10,855 nucleotides of DNA from an uncultured Rhodanobacteraceae bacterium (GCA_937902695.1 CALFNI010000557.1:1-10855); one strand, 5' to 3'; positions 1-7,404 are shown, counted from the stretch's first letter. Numbers and translations are program-made. Notes: generated from the letters alone by a model not told the origin.

Positions 1-804
1 AGCGTCGGCGCCGAGATTATTGACGTAGTCGAGGCGCGCCTCGAACGGCCAGTGACCGAGCCCGGCGTGCCCGACGAGTTGCATGTCGAGCAGGCGGTAA
101 TCGTCGACGAGCCTGCCGGCGACGATCGTGTTGGTCCGCGCGAGACCCTGCCTGGTCAATTCGCCGAGATCGCTGAAATCGAGATACGACAGCAGCGCCG
201 CGGCATGCGTCGGCGCGCCTTCGTGCCAGCGCCAGCCGAGCTCGATCGCACCGATGCGCGAATCGTCGCCGTAGAGATGATCGCCGGCGAAGTAGCCCGC
301 GACCAGCTGCAGCCGGTCGAACTCGGACAGCGGAATCGACTGGTCGAGCGCGATGCCGGCAGGACGGAGGTCCTGATCCCAGAGCATCGGCGAAAGCTCG
401 AGCGGCAGCGGCGTCTTGCCGAGATTGACGCTCGTGTTCTCGCCGGGACGCCAGCGGATGAAGAGCTGGTCGAGCGCGACGTCGTTGCTGCGTTCGTTGT
501 CGTTGTTGCGGCGGTTGTCGTCGTTGGAATCGGTGCCGGCCGCGAGACGCACCGAGCCGGCGATCTCCCAGGTCGGTGTCACGTTCCAGAACGCGCCGGC
601 ACGCACGCGCGTGAGGCCGCGGCTGAGATCGTCGCGACCGTTGGGCAAGCCGGAGACGTGGTCGTAGCCGGCCCAGGCATCGCCGAACCAGCTCCAGTCG
701 CGCGTCTCGGCTTCGGGCTCTTCGGCGCTGAGGATCGCATCCTGCGCAATCGCGGGCGTCGCCGTGAGCGCGAGCAGCACGACGGCCGCTGCATGACGCA
801 TCAT
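1..804 (-). CDS. Putative outer-membrane porin, partial (C-terminus beyond left edge)
   Basis: The frame is open from an ATG at 804 to the window edge, giving 268 residues and no stop. Residues 1-20 form a clear signal peptide (Arg, hydrophobic core, Ala-rich tail ending TPAIA before Gln21). The mature part has alternating aromatic/polar stretches typical of beta-barrels, such as WSWFGDAWAGYDH and ALDQLFIRW. A GK...P motif (residues 129-133) is followed by LWDQDLRPAG (141-150), which resembles the strand-loop signature of the putative porin family Porin_5. A D/N/R-rich stretch (91-108) just before it is probably a surface or periplasmic loop. The start codon overlaps the stop of the upstream kinase gene as ATGA, so the two are probably translationally coupled. 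Inferred role: diffusion channel in the outer membrane; substrate unknown. The barrel nature is well supported, the exact family less so. Confidence 0.8.
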   Translation of the reverse strand, partial: MMRHAAAVVLLALTATPAIAQDAILSAEEPEAETRDWSWFGDAWAGYDHVSGLPNGRDDLSRGLTRVRAGAFWNVTPTWEIAGSVRLAAGTDSNDDNRRNNDNERSNDVALDQLFIRWRPGENTSVNLGKTPLPLELSPMLWDQDLRPAGIALDQSIPLSEFDRLQLVAGYFAGDHLYGDDSRIGAIELGWRWHEGAPTHAAALLSYLDFSDLGELTRQGLARTNTIVAGRLVDDYRLLDMQLVGHAGLGHWPFEARLDYVNNLGADA

Positions 805-3479
805 GCGCGAAGCTCCGTCAGGGCCGCATTGAGCTCGCGCGCGCTCGCGTAGCGTTCGTCGCGATCGCGGCGCAGGCACTTCAGGATGACCGCTTCGAGC
901 TCCTTCGGAATCTCGGGCCAGAGCTTCGATGGAAGGATCGGCTCGTCGCGCATCTGCGCCTGGTAGATCTCCATCGTGTTCGAGCCCGTGAACGGCAGTC
1001 CCCCGCAGAACGACTCGCTCATGACGACCCCGCACGCGTAGATGTCGCCGCGCTCGTCGACGTCTTCGCCGGTCAGCTGCTCGGGCGCGCAGTAGTTCGG
1101 CGTGCCGATGAACGTGCCGGGCTGCGTGTGGCCGGGCTCGGCGCGGCGCGCCGGGCGCGCGATGCCGAAGTCCATCAGCTTCGCGTTGCCGTTCGCCTCG
1201 AGGATCAGGTTCTCGGGCTTGATGTCGCGATGGAGCACGCCGACTTCGTGCGCGGCCGCGAGGCCGGCCGAGAGCTGGCGCGCGATGCGCAGCGCCGCCG
1301 AATACGGCACGCGTGCCGTTTCGCCGAGCAGATAACGCAGCGTGAGGCCGCGCACGTATTCCATCGAGATGTACGGCCGCCCGCCGACCTCGCCGAAATC
1401 GAACGTGCGCAGCACGTTCGGATGCGTGATGCGCCGCGCGAGCTTGATCTCGCTCTTGAGGCGGTCGAGCTGTTCGGAATCGAGCAGCACGCCCGGAAGC
1501 AGCATCTTCAGAGCGACGACGTCGTCGAGCTCGAGATCGTGGGCCTTGTAGACGACGCCCATGCCGCCGGCGCCGAGCGTCGAGATGATCCGGTAGCGGC
1601 CGCCGAGCGTCGAACCCGGCGCAAGCTCGCCGGCCGGCGCGGCGGCCGCTCCTGCCGGCTTCGCACGGATCACGGTCGTCGCCGCATCGGCGGTCAGCTT
1701 CGGCAGCGCGGACGTCGCGAGCGCGTAGTAGCGCTTGCCGCTGAACGCACCGGTCGCGACGACGAGCGCGTCGGATGCGAGATCGCCCTTCAGCGCATCG
1801 CCGGCGCCTTTCGTCATCAGGAGCTGGGCGGGCGCCGCATCGCAGAGCAGACGATCGATCTGCGCCGTTGCCGCACCGAGCACGACGCGATCGGCATCGT
1901 CCGCGCCGCGCGAAAGCACGACATCGCTTTCGGCAAGCGCGCCCGACGGCGCCGGCACGCGCGCCTGGCCGCAGTGCGCGATGACCGTCGCCCACGCGCG
2001 CACGGCATCGCGCAGGCGACGCGACGACGCGAAAGCGATCTGCCAGCGCGCGCCGCCGGCGTTGCCGAGCTCACCGCCGCTCGCCTGCGCGATCGATTCG
2101 AGCAGGCCGCGCACGCCGGCAAGATCGGTTGCGAGAAGCTGCGGCGGACGCGCCGCCTCGGAAACGCCGAGCAGATGGCGGAACTCGATGCCGAGCAGCG
2201 CAACCGTGTCGCGGCGCGGCGGCTCGGGCGCGGGCGGTCGCGCGGGCGCCGGCGCGGCGGCGAGGCCTTCGGCCGTCGGCTCCGGCAGATACCGCGCGAG
2301 ATGGCCGACATAGCCCTCCATGTCGCTCTTCTCGCGAAGATCGGACAGAAGCGTGTCGAACGCGCGGGCGAGACGGCCGAGCGCATCGCCGCCGCCGGTG
2401 CCGATGCGCGTGCGGTAATCGCCGGCCGCTGCCGACTCCGCAGCCTCGGCCAGCGTGCCGATCGGACGCAGGATGCGCCGGGCGAGCACGACCGAAAGCA
2501 CCAGCGCGACCGCGAGCGAGGCGATGCCGGCGAGGATCACCCAGTTCAGGATCGCGCTGTAGCTGCCGACGATCTGGTCGGTCGAGCTCAGCACGGCGAC
2601 CGTGCCGAGCTGCGCTGCGTCCTGCGTCGCGGTCGGCGCGAGATGCGCGACCCAGTCTTGTCCCGCGAAACGGAGCGGCACGCGATCGAGTGTCCTGCCG
2701 CCCTGCACGGCCGGTGCGAGCTCGGCCTTGTGCGCTGCGAGTGCGTCGTCGAGCTCCTTGACGTGCGCCGCATCGAGCGAGCTTGCGACGAGCGCGATGC
2801 CGTCGTCGCGCGGCAGCAGGAAAGCGACCTGCGCACCGCTGACCTGCGCGACCGACTTCGACAGCGCATCGTCGACCGCGAGCGCGACGAGCAGGAACCC
2901 GACCAGATCCTGATCCTGCGCCAGCGGAATCACCGCGGCCTGGTACAGCCGGGCGCCCTGACGCCAGTAGCCCGAGAATGGCGCCGCGTCGCGCACGGCC
3001 GGCGCGACCAGCGGATCCTTGGCGAGCGATGCCTTGAACGCCTCGGTCTCGTCGGTGCGCGCGAGTACTTCGCCGCGCGCATCGAGCAGCATCGCAAGAT
3101 CGAGCCCGAAATCCTTCTGACGCTCGCCGAGCAGGTCGCGCATCGAGCCCGTATCGGGCACCGCGTCGCCGCCGAGGCCCGGCAGGTTGTTCGAACCCGC
3201 CGCGTCGGCGATGTACTTGACGAAGCCCGCGTCGGCCGCGATCAGCCGCGCCGCGAGCTGCAGCGTTTCGAGTCGCCGCTGCTCGAACTCGCGCTGCACG
3301 GCCGCGCTCGTCGTCAGCGATTTGCCGATCGCCTGCTCGGCGATGCGCCGGCCCTGCAGCACGGTCACCAGCACCGCCGCACCGACCGCGAAGGCGATCA
3401 GAAGCGCGGTGCCGAGGAAGAGCCGCAATGCGAGCGGCATCGCGAAGCCGCGCTGCCGGTGCCAGTCAGTAGTCGCCAT
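801..3479 (-). CDS. Transmembrane sensor Ser/Thr protein kinase with HAMP and degenerate cyclase domain
   Basis: About 892 residues counted from the ATG at 3479. Order: TM helix 16-42; periplasmic region 43-311 that looks like a double-CACHE type sensor; TM helix 312-333; HAMP 334-388; Pro/Ala linker about 402-422; class III cyclase-like domain about 424-568; C-terminal protein kinase 629-891. The kinase has every catalytic element: glycine loop GAGGMG (636-641), Lys658, helix-C Glu677, HRD (750-752), DFG (770-772), GTPNY activation segment and APE (798-800), so it should be active. In the cyclase-like domain the residues aligned with the two metal-binding Asp are Ile and Ala, so it is probably a non-catalytic dimerisation or nucleotide-sensing module. 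The start is uncertain: GTG 3485, ATG 3479 and ATG 3440 are possible and none has a strong ribosome-binding site. The first two overlap the cupredoxin gene. Inferred role: relays a periplasmic signal to cytoplasmic Ser/Thr phosphorylation. Confidence 0.93.
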   Translation of the reverse strand: MATTDWHRQRGFAMPLALRLFLGTALLIAFAVGAAVLVTVLQGRRIAEQAIGKSLTTSAAVQREFEQRRLETLQLAARLIAADAGFVKYIADAAGSNNLPGLGGDAVPDTGSMRDLLGERQKDFGLDLAMLLDARGEVLARTDETEAFKASLAKDPLVAPAVRDAAPFSGYWRQGARLYQAAVIPLAQDQDLVGFLLVALAVDDALSKSVAQVSGAQVAFLLPRDDGIALVASSLDAAHVKELDDALAAHKAELAPAVQGGRTLDRVPLRFAGQDWVAHLAPTATQDAAQLGTVAVLSSTDQIVGSYSAILNWVILAGIASLAVALVLSVVLARRILRPIGTLAEAAESAAAGDYRTRIGTGGGDALGRLARAFDTLLSDLREKSDMEGYVGHLARYLPEPTAEGLAAAPAPARPPAPEPPRRDTVALLGIEFRHLLGVSEAARPPQLLATDLAGVRGLLESIAQASGGELGNAGGARWQIAFASSRRLRDAVRAWATVIAHCGQARVPAPSGALAESDVVLSRGADDADRVVLGAATAQIDRLLCDAAPAQLLMTKGAGDALKGDLASDALVVATGAFSGKRYYALATSALPKLTADAATTVIRAKPAGAAAAPAGELAPGSTLGGRYRIISTLGAGGMGVVYKAHDLELDDVVALKMLLPGVLLDSEQLDRLKSEIKLARRITHPNVLRTFDFGEVGGRPYISMEYVRGLTLRYLLGETARVPYSAALRIARQLSAGLAAAHEVGVLHRDIKPENLILEANGNAKLMDFGIARPARRAEPGHTQPGTFIGTPNYCAPEQLTGEDVDERGDIYACGVVMSESFCGGLPFTGSNTMEIYQAQMRDEPILPSKLWPEIPKELEAVILKCLRRDRDERYASARELNAALTELRA

Positions 3480-4125
3480 TGGCACTGCGCCCGTAAGGCT
3501 TGCCGAACTTGTTCATGTGCGGCGGAATGCGCCGAAGATTGAGATCGAGCGTGACGTCGAACGGCGCCGCTTCGCCGGCGACGATCTCCTCGTGCCACGG
3601 CGTTGCGCGGTCGTGCCAGATCACCAGATCGCCTATTCCCTTCAGCACGTCGGCGAAGCTGAAGCGTCCGCTCGCATCGTGGCGCGTGAAATACGGCGTA
3701 TCGAGCACGAGAATGTGGCCGACCATCGAGTGATGCACGTTGCAGTAGACGCGCACGTAGCCCGCGTGCGTGAATGTGATCGCCTGTGCGTCGCCCTGCC
3801 CGTAGAGGCCGACGTCGAACGCGTTGTCCTTCGACGTCGAGAACGCGTTGTGCAGGATCGGATCCTGATTCGGAAAGCGCACTTCGGTGCCGACGACGAC
3901 CGGCAGGATGCGCGGCACGAACTGCTTGCGCATCGTCGACATTTCGACCGGCGCCGCCGGCGGCTTCACGGCCGCGGGCGTCGCGGAACGGAAATAGACG
4001 ACGACGTCGGCCGCTTCCTCGGCGCGCAGCGGCTTGCCGTCGACGACGAGCCCGACGTGGCCCTCCAGGCTCGCCGCCGCCGCGATCGCGAGCGCCAGCA
4101 GCAGCGCGAGTGCGAATCTGCGCAT
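3466..4125 (-). CDS. Periplasmic cupredoxin-like copper protein (often annotated methylamine utilization protein)
   Basis: 219 residues from the ATG at 4123-4125, which follows an AAGGAGG ribosome-binding site. A longer start at 4155 would put charged residues before the signal peptide and is not preferred. Residues 2-18 form a signal peptide (Arg-Arg, then Leu/Ala-rich core). The mature protein has a plastocyanin-like fold signature: His92 in LHNAF, then YCNVHHSM (127-134) with Cys128, His131 or His132 and Met134, matching a type 1 copper site (His, Cys, His, Met). An additional domain of about 70 residues follows (from about 150), with SGRFSFADV resembling a carboxypeptidase-regulatory-like beta sandwich. 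Such proteins carry the database name methylamine utilization protein, but no methylamine dehydrogenase gene is seen here, so that name should not be read as function. It is the first gene of the unit cupredoxin, kinase, porin. Possible roles: electron carrier, copper binder, or ligand-presenting partner of the kinase sensor. Confidence 0.88.
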   Translation of the reverse strand: MRRFALALLLALAIAAAASLEGHVGLVVDGKPLRAEEAADVVVYFRSATPAAVKPPAAPVEMSTMRKQFVPRILPVVVGTEVRFPNQDPILHNAFSTSKDNAFDVGLYGQGDAQAITFTHAGYVRVYCNVHHSMVGHILVLDTPYFTRHDASGRFSFADVLKGIGDLVIWHDRATPWHEEIVAGEAAPFDVTLDLNLRRIPPHMNKFGKPYGRSANGDY

Positions 4126-4133
4126 CGAACCCC

Positions 4134-4156
4134 CCTCCTTCCCGCCAGCGATCATA
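4134..4156 (-). promoter_or_regulatory. Likely -10 box and Shine-Dalgarno of the cupredoxin-kinase-porin unit
   Basis: On the minus strand TATGAT (4156-4151) matches the sigma70 -10 consensus at five of six bases. AAGGAGG (4140-4134) follows, 8 bases before the ATG. No convincing -35 box lies 16-18 bp upstream, so the promoter may need an activator or another sigma factor. The leader would be short, about 20 bases. Confidence 0.45.
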
Positions 4157-4245
4157 CCGCCTGTCCGCGCGGCCCGCCGTGATCGGGGGCACGCTGAATG
4201 CCATGCGCCGCGCGAGCTCGGCGCGCCCGGGCAGGTCTGTCTACT

Positions 4246-4264
4246 TGGTTGACTCCGTCAACCA
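4246..4264. promoter_or_regulatory. Palindromic operator candidate upstream of the MarR-GNAT gene
   Basis: TGGTTGAC-TCC-GTCAACCA is an inverted repeat with perfect 8-bp arms and a 3-bp spacer. It ends 40 bp before the MarR-GNAT start. MarR dimers usually bind short near-perfect palindromes of this size, and TTGACT within it (4249-4254) could double as a -35 box, so binding would block transcription. The expected -10 position (4272-4277, GAGCAT) is weak. It lies about 90 bp from the cupredoxin -10 box, so control of that divergent operon is possible but not indicated by overlap. Autoregulation is an inference. Confidence 0.6.
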
Positions 4265-4304
4265 TTTGTCGGAGCATGCCTGGCGCTCAAACGAGGTCGC
4301 CGTC

Positions 4305-5216
4305 ATGCTCGCCCGCCAGATCGACGCGGCACGCCGCTTCAACCGTTTCTACACGCAGCGGATCGGCGTGCTCGACGAAGGCCTGCTCGACAGCCCTTTC
4401 TCGCTGACCGAAGTGCGCGTCATGTACGAGCTCGCGCACCGGCGCTGTGTCGGCGCGGCCGAGCTCGCGCGCGACCTTGGCCTCGACAAGGGTTATCTCA
4501 GCCGCATCCTCAAGCGCTTTCGCGCGAAGAACTGGCTTGCCCGCTCGGTCGCCGGCGACGACGCGCGGCGCCATGTGCTGGCGCTCACCGCCGCGGGACG
4601 CCGGGCCTTCGCGCCGCTCGAACGGCGCTCGCAGCGGCAGATGCGCGCGATGCTCGCGCCGCTCGCGACTGCACAGCGCCAGCGCGTGCTCGATGCGATG
4701 CGCACGATCGAGCACGGTCTCTCGCCCGGCGAGCCATCGCCGGTCGTGCTGCGCGCGCACCGGCCCGGTGACATCGGCTGGGTCGTGCAGCGCCACGGCG
4801 AGATCTACTGGCACGAATACGGATGGAACGAGACGTTCGAGGCGCTCGTCGCGGAGATCGCGGCGAAGTTCGTCCAGCATCTGGATCCGCGCCGCGAGCG
4901 CTGCTGGATCGCCGAGCGCGACGGCGTCCGGCTCGGCTGCATCTTCCTCGTCGCGCAGGACAAGACGACCGCGAAGCTCCGCCTCCTGCTCGTCGAGCCG
5001 GAAGCGCGCGGCCTCGGGCTCGGCAAGCGCCTCATCGACGCCTGCGTCGCGTTCGCGCGCGAGAGCGGCTACAGGCGCGTCGTCCTCTGGACGCAGACCA
5101 ATCTCGATGCGGCGCGGCATCTCTACGAACGCGCCGGATTTCGCCGGAGCGGTTCCGAGTCGCATCACAGCTTCGGCAAGGATCTCGTCGCCGAGACGTG
5201 GGCGCTCAAGCTATGA
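4305..5216 (+). CDS. MarR-family regulator / GNAT acetyltransferase fusion
   Basis: 303 residues from the ATG at 4305, with GAGG about 9 bases upstream. Residues 1-140 are a MarR-type winged helix: N-terminal dimer helix (QIDAARRFNRFY), recognition-helix region around LDKGYLSRILKRF (60-72), and a wing with DARRHVLALT. Residues about 147-303 are a GNAT acetyltransferase with the acetyl-CoA pyrophosphate loop EARGLGLGKRL (233-243) and the C-terminal motif NLDAARHLYERAGF (266-279). This two-domain layout is a known family of helix-turn-helix/GNAT proteins. The frame stays open upstream to 3786, but that part is antisense to the cupredoxin gene, lacks MarR similarity and would place the palindrome at 4246-4264 inside the gene, so it is excluded. 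Its partners face away (cupredoxin operon) or converge (ndh), so it is probably a single-gene unit, likely autoregulated through that palindrome. The acetylated substrate is unknown. Confidence 0.93.
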   Translation: MLARQIDAARRFNRFYTQRIGVLDEGLLDSPFSLTEVRVMYELAHRRCVGAAELARDLGLDKGYLSRILKRFRAKNWLARSVAGDDARRHVLALTAAGRRAFAPLERRSQRQMRAMLAPLATAQRQRVLDAMRTIEHGLSPGEPSPVVLRAHRPGDIGWVVQRHGEIYWHEYGWNETFEALVAEIAAKFVQHLDPRRERCWIAERDGVRLGCIFLVAQDKTTAKLRLLLVEPEARGLGLGKRLIDACVAFARESGYRRVVLWTQTNLDAARHLYERAGFRRSGSESHHSFGKDLVAETWALKL

Positions 5217-6476
5217 CGCGTCCTCGCGCGTCTTGCGCCCGAAAATGATCCGCGCGTGCCGCTTGTACGTCCAGTACGACCACGCCCAGTCGATCAGCAC
5301 CATGATCCGGTTGCGAAAGCCGATCAGAAAGAACACGTGCGCGATCAGCCAGAACCACCACGCGATCAGCCCCGACAGATGGAACCCGCGCAGATCGACC
5401 ACCGCGGCCATGCGGCCGATCGTCGCGAGGTTGCCGTAATCGTGATAGCGGAACGGTTTCGTCGTGCGTCCCGCGAGCCGTGCCCGGATCGCTTCGGCAA
5501 CGTAGTGGCCCATCTGCTTGGCCGCCGGCGCGATGCCGGGCACCGGCTTGCCGTCCTGCATGACGGTCGCGAGATCGCCGACGACGAAAACATCCGGATG
5601 CCCGGGCAGCGAAAGATCCGGCTCGACCGGCACGCGTCCCGCTCGATCGCACTGCGCGCTGAGCTGGCGCCCCAGCGGAGACGCCGCAACGCCGGCGGCC
5701 CACAGCACCGTCTCGGTTTCGACGCGGCGCCCGCCGAACTCGACGCCGTTCGCATCGATCGCCGTGACCGCTTCGCCGACGTGCACCTCGACGCCGAGCC
5801 TTGCGAGTTGCCGCTGCGCGTTTTGCGACAGCGATTCCGGCATCGATGGCAGCACGCGCGGGCCTGCCTCGACGAGAATGATGCGTGCGTCGCGCGGATT
5901 GATGCGGCGGAACTCGTGCCGGAGCGTATGGCGCGCGATCTCGGCAAGCGTGCCGGCGAGCTCGACGCCGGTCGGGCCGCCGCCGATGATGACGAAGTTG
6001 AGGAGCGCGGCCCGCGCGGTCGCATCGGGCTCGCGCTCGGCGACCTCGAACGCTTCGAGCACCTTGCGGCGTACGACGAACGCATCGTCGAGCGTCTTGA
6101 GGCCGGGCGCGAAGCGCGACCAGTCGTCGTGGCCGAAATAGGTGTGTGCCGCGCCCGTCGCGACGATCAGGAAATCGTAGTCGAGCGTGCCGCCATCGAG
6201 CGTAACGCGGCGCTGCGTCGTGTCGATCGTGCGCACTTCGTCGAGGCGGACTTCGACGTTCTCCTGCTCGCGCAAGAGATGGCGGAGCGGCGCGGCGATG
6301 TCCGGTGCCGAGAGCCCGGCCGTCGCAACCTGATAGAGCAACGGCTGGAACAGGTGATGGTTCGAGCGGTCGACCAGCGTAATGCGGACGGGCGCGCGCG
6401 CGAGCGCGCGTGTCGCCCATAGGCCGCCGAAGCCGCCGCCGATCACGAGGACATGCGGTGCCGTCGCGTCAGTCAC
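5211..6476 (-). CDS. ndh: Type II NADH:quinone oxidoreductase (NDH-2)
   Basis: 421 residues from a GTG at 6474-6476, with GGGAGAGA about 6 bases upstream. An ATG at 6503 (9 residues longer) is the alternative. Dinucleotide-binding motifs: GGGFGG (13-18) for FAD and GGGPTG (165-170) for NADH. FQPLLYQVATAGLS (43-56), the second FAD motif VFVVGD (296-301) and AAKQMG (318-323) in the quinone-facing region are typical of NDH-2. The C-terminal part (about 364-412) carries a hydrophobic Trp-rich stretch (SGLIAWWFWLIAHVFFLIGF) and an amphipathic basic tail that would anchor the enzyme to the inner membrane. It passes electrons from NADH to quinone without pumping protons. The gene converges on the MarR-GNAT gene with a 6-bp overlap and is divergent from the DUF72 gene across 66 bp. 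Its frame stays open further upstream, antisense to DUF72, which is not coding. Related sulfide:quinone reductases are less likely. Confidence 0.93.
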   Translation of the reverse strand: MTDATAPHVLVIGGGFGGLWATRALARAPVRITLVDRSNHHLFQPLLYQVATAGLSAPDIAAPLRHLLREQENVEVRLDEVRTIDTTQRRVTLDGGTLDYDFLIVATGAAHTYFGHDDWSRFAPGLKTLDDAFVVRRKVLEAFEVAEREPDATARAALLNFVIIGGGPTGVELAGTLAEIARHTLRHEFRRINPRDARIILVEAGPRVLPSMPESLSQNAQRQLARLGVEVHVGEAVTAIDANGVEFGGRRVETETVLWAAGVAASPLGRQLSAQCDRAGRVPVEPDLSLPGHPDVFVVGDLATVMQDGKPVPGIAPAAKQMGHYVAEAIRARLAGRTTKPFRYHDYGNLATIGRMAAVVDLRGFHLSGLIAWWFWLIAHVFFLIGFRNRIMVLIDWAWSYWTYKRHARIIFGRKTREDAS

Positions 6477-6542
6477 GATTCGTCTCTCCCAGCTCGCCGG
6501 CATTGTCGCCGATCGCGTCGCTGCATGTGGCAAGATTCCGCC

Positions 6543-7397
6543 ATGACGCCGCGAATCAAGGCCTCCGCCGCCGCGGACGCGATTGCCGCGCCCATGCGCG
6601 CGCCATCGCGCATTCGCGCGGGCACCGGCGGATGGACATACGCGCCCTGGCGAAGCAACTTCTATCCGGCCGGACTCGTGCAGCGGCGCGAGCTCGAGTA
6701 CGCGAGCCGCCATGTGACGGCGATCGAGATCAACGGCACGTTCTACGGCGCGCAGAAGCCGGCGAGCTACGCCGCATGGCGTGCGCAGACGCCGGACGGA
6801 TTCAGGTTCTCGCTGAAGGCGCCGCGCTACGCCACCGAGCGCAAGGAGCTCGCCGGCGCCGGCAAGACGATCAGGGATTTCGTGTTCGGCGGTCTCGCCG
6901 AGCTCGGTGATCGGCTCGGTCCGATAAACTGGCAGCTGCCGGAACGAAAACGGTTCGACCGTGACGATCTCGCTGCCTTCTTCAGCCTGTTGCCGCGCGA
7001 GCTCGACGGCGCGCCGTTGCGGCACGTGATCGAGGTGCGCGACGCGAGCTTTGCCGATCCCGACTATGTCGCGCTCGCGCGCGAGCACGATGTCGCGACC
7101 GTCTCTACCGATTCGCCGGAGTATCCGTCGTTCGCCGACGTCACCTGCGACTTCGTCTACGCCCGGCTTCGCTGCTGCGAGAGCGCGATACCGACGGGAT
7201 ATTCGCCGCAGGCGCTCGACGCATGGGCGGAACGCGCGCGCGAGTGGGCACGCGGCGGCGAGCCCGCCGATCTTCCACGTGTCGCAGGCGCGAAGCCGGC
7301 TGCCGGCGAGCGGGACGTCTTCATCTATTTCATCAACGGCGCGAAGGAGCGCGCGCCGGCGGCCGCGATGGCGCTGCTCGATCGGCTGGAGCCGTGA
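6543..7397 (+). CDS. DUF72 (YecE-like) TIM-barrel family protein
   Basis: 284 residues from the ATG at 6543; ATG 6594 is an alternative, since the first 22 residues are Ala-rich and lie before the conserved core. Family signatures: GTGGWTYAPW (27-36), IEINGTFYG (61-69) and the phrase FRFSLKAPRY (87-96). GDRLGPINWQLPE (122-134), IEVRDASF (163-170) and FIYFINGAKERAP near the C-terminus also fit. Length is within the usual DUF72 range plus a short N-terminal extension. No biochemical function is established for the family, so none is assigned. The family usually has RLHG after the Tyr of the late strand; here the segment reads YARLRCCES (207-215), a noticeable change. No good Shine-Dalgarno is visible; CAAGAT 6 bases before the ATG might instead be a -10 box of a leaderless message. 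It is divergent from ndh and ends 7 bp from the convergent aminotransferase gene. Confidence 0.9.
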   Translation: MTPRIKASAAADAIAAPMRAPSRIRAGTGGWTYAPWRSNFYPAGLVQRRELEYASRHVTAIEINGTFYGAQKPASYAAWRAQTPDGFRFSLKAPRYATERKELAGAGKTIRDFVFGGLAELGDRLGPINWQLPERKRFDRDDLAAFFSLLPRELDGAPLRHVIEVRDASFADPDYVALAREHDVATVSTDSPEYPSFADVTCDFVYARLRCCESAIPTGYSPQALDAWAERAREWARGGEPADLPRVAGAKPAAGERDVFIYFINGAKERAPAAAMALLDRLEP

Positions 7398-7404
7398 ACG
7401 TGCG

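Noticed and set aside
52..852. 266-residue plus-strand open frame over the porin
   Set aside because: Low-complexity, Val/Arg/Ala-rich translation with no motif, against a minus-strand frame with a signal peptide and porin features.
1128..3542. 804-residue plus-strand open frame opposite the kinase gene
   Set aside because: It is the antisense shadow of a kinase with every catalytic motif intact. Its translation is Arg-rich without recognisable domains; long antisense frames are expected at this GC content.
3786..4304. N-terminal extension of the MarR-GNAT frame
   Set aside because: Antisense to the cupredoxin gene, Arg/Pro-rich, and it would bury the promoter palindrome within coding sequence.
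5256..6422. 388-residue plus-strand open frame opposite ndh
   Set aside because: Antisense to a clear NDH-2 gene; Arg-rich translation without domains.
6501..6536. Promoter boxes in the ndh/DUF72 gap (TTGCCA with GACAAT on the minus strand)
   Set aside because: The spacing is 20 bp and the match is mediocre, so I did not list it as a feature.
6477..7088. N-terminal extension of the ndh frame
   Set aside because: It is antisense to the DUF72 gene, and NDH-2 proteins start shortly before the GGGFGG motif; the GTG at 6476 has a ribosome-binding site.
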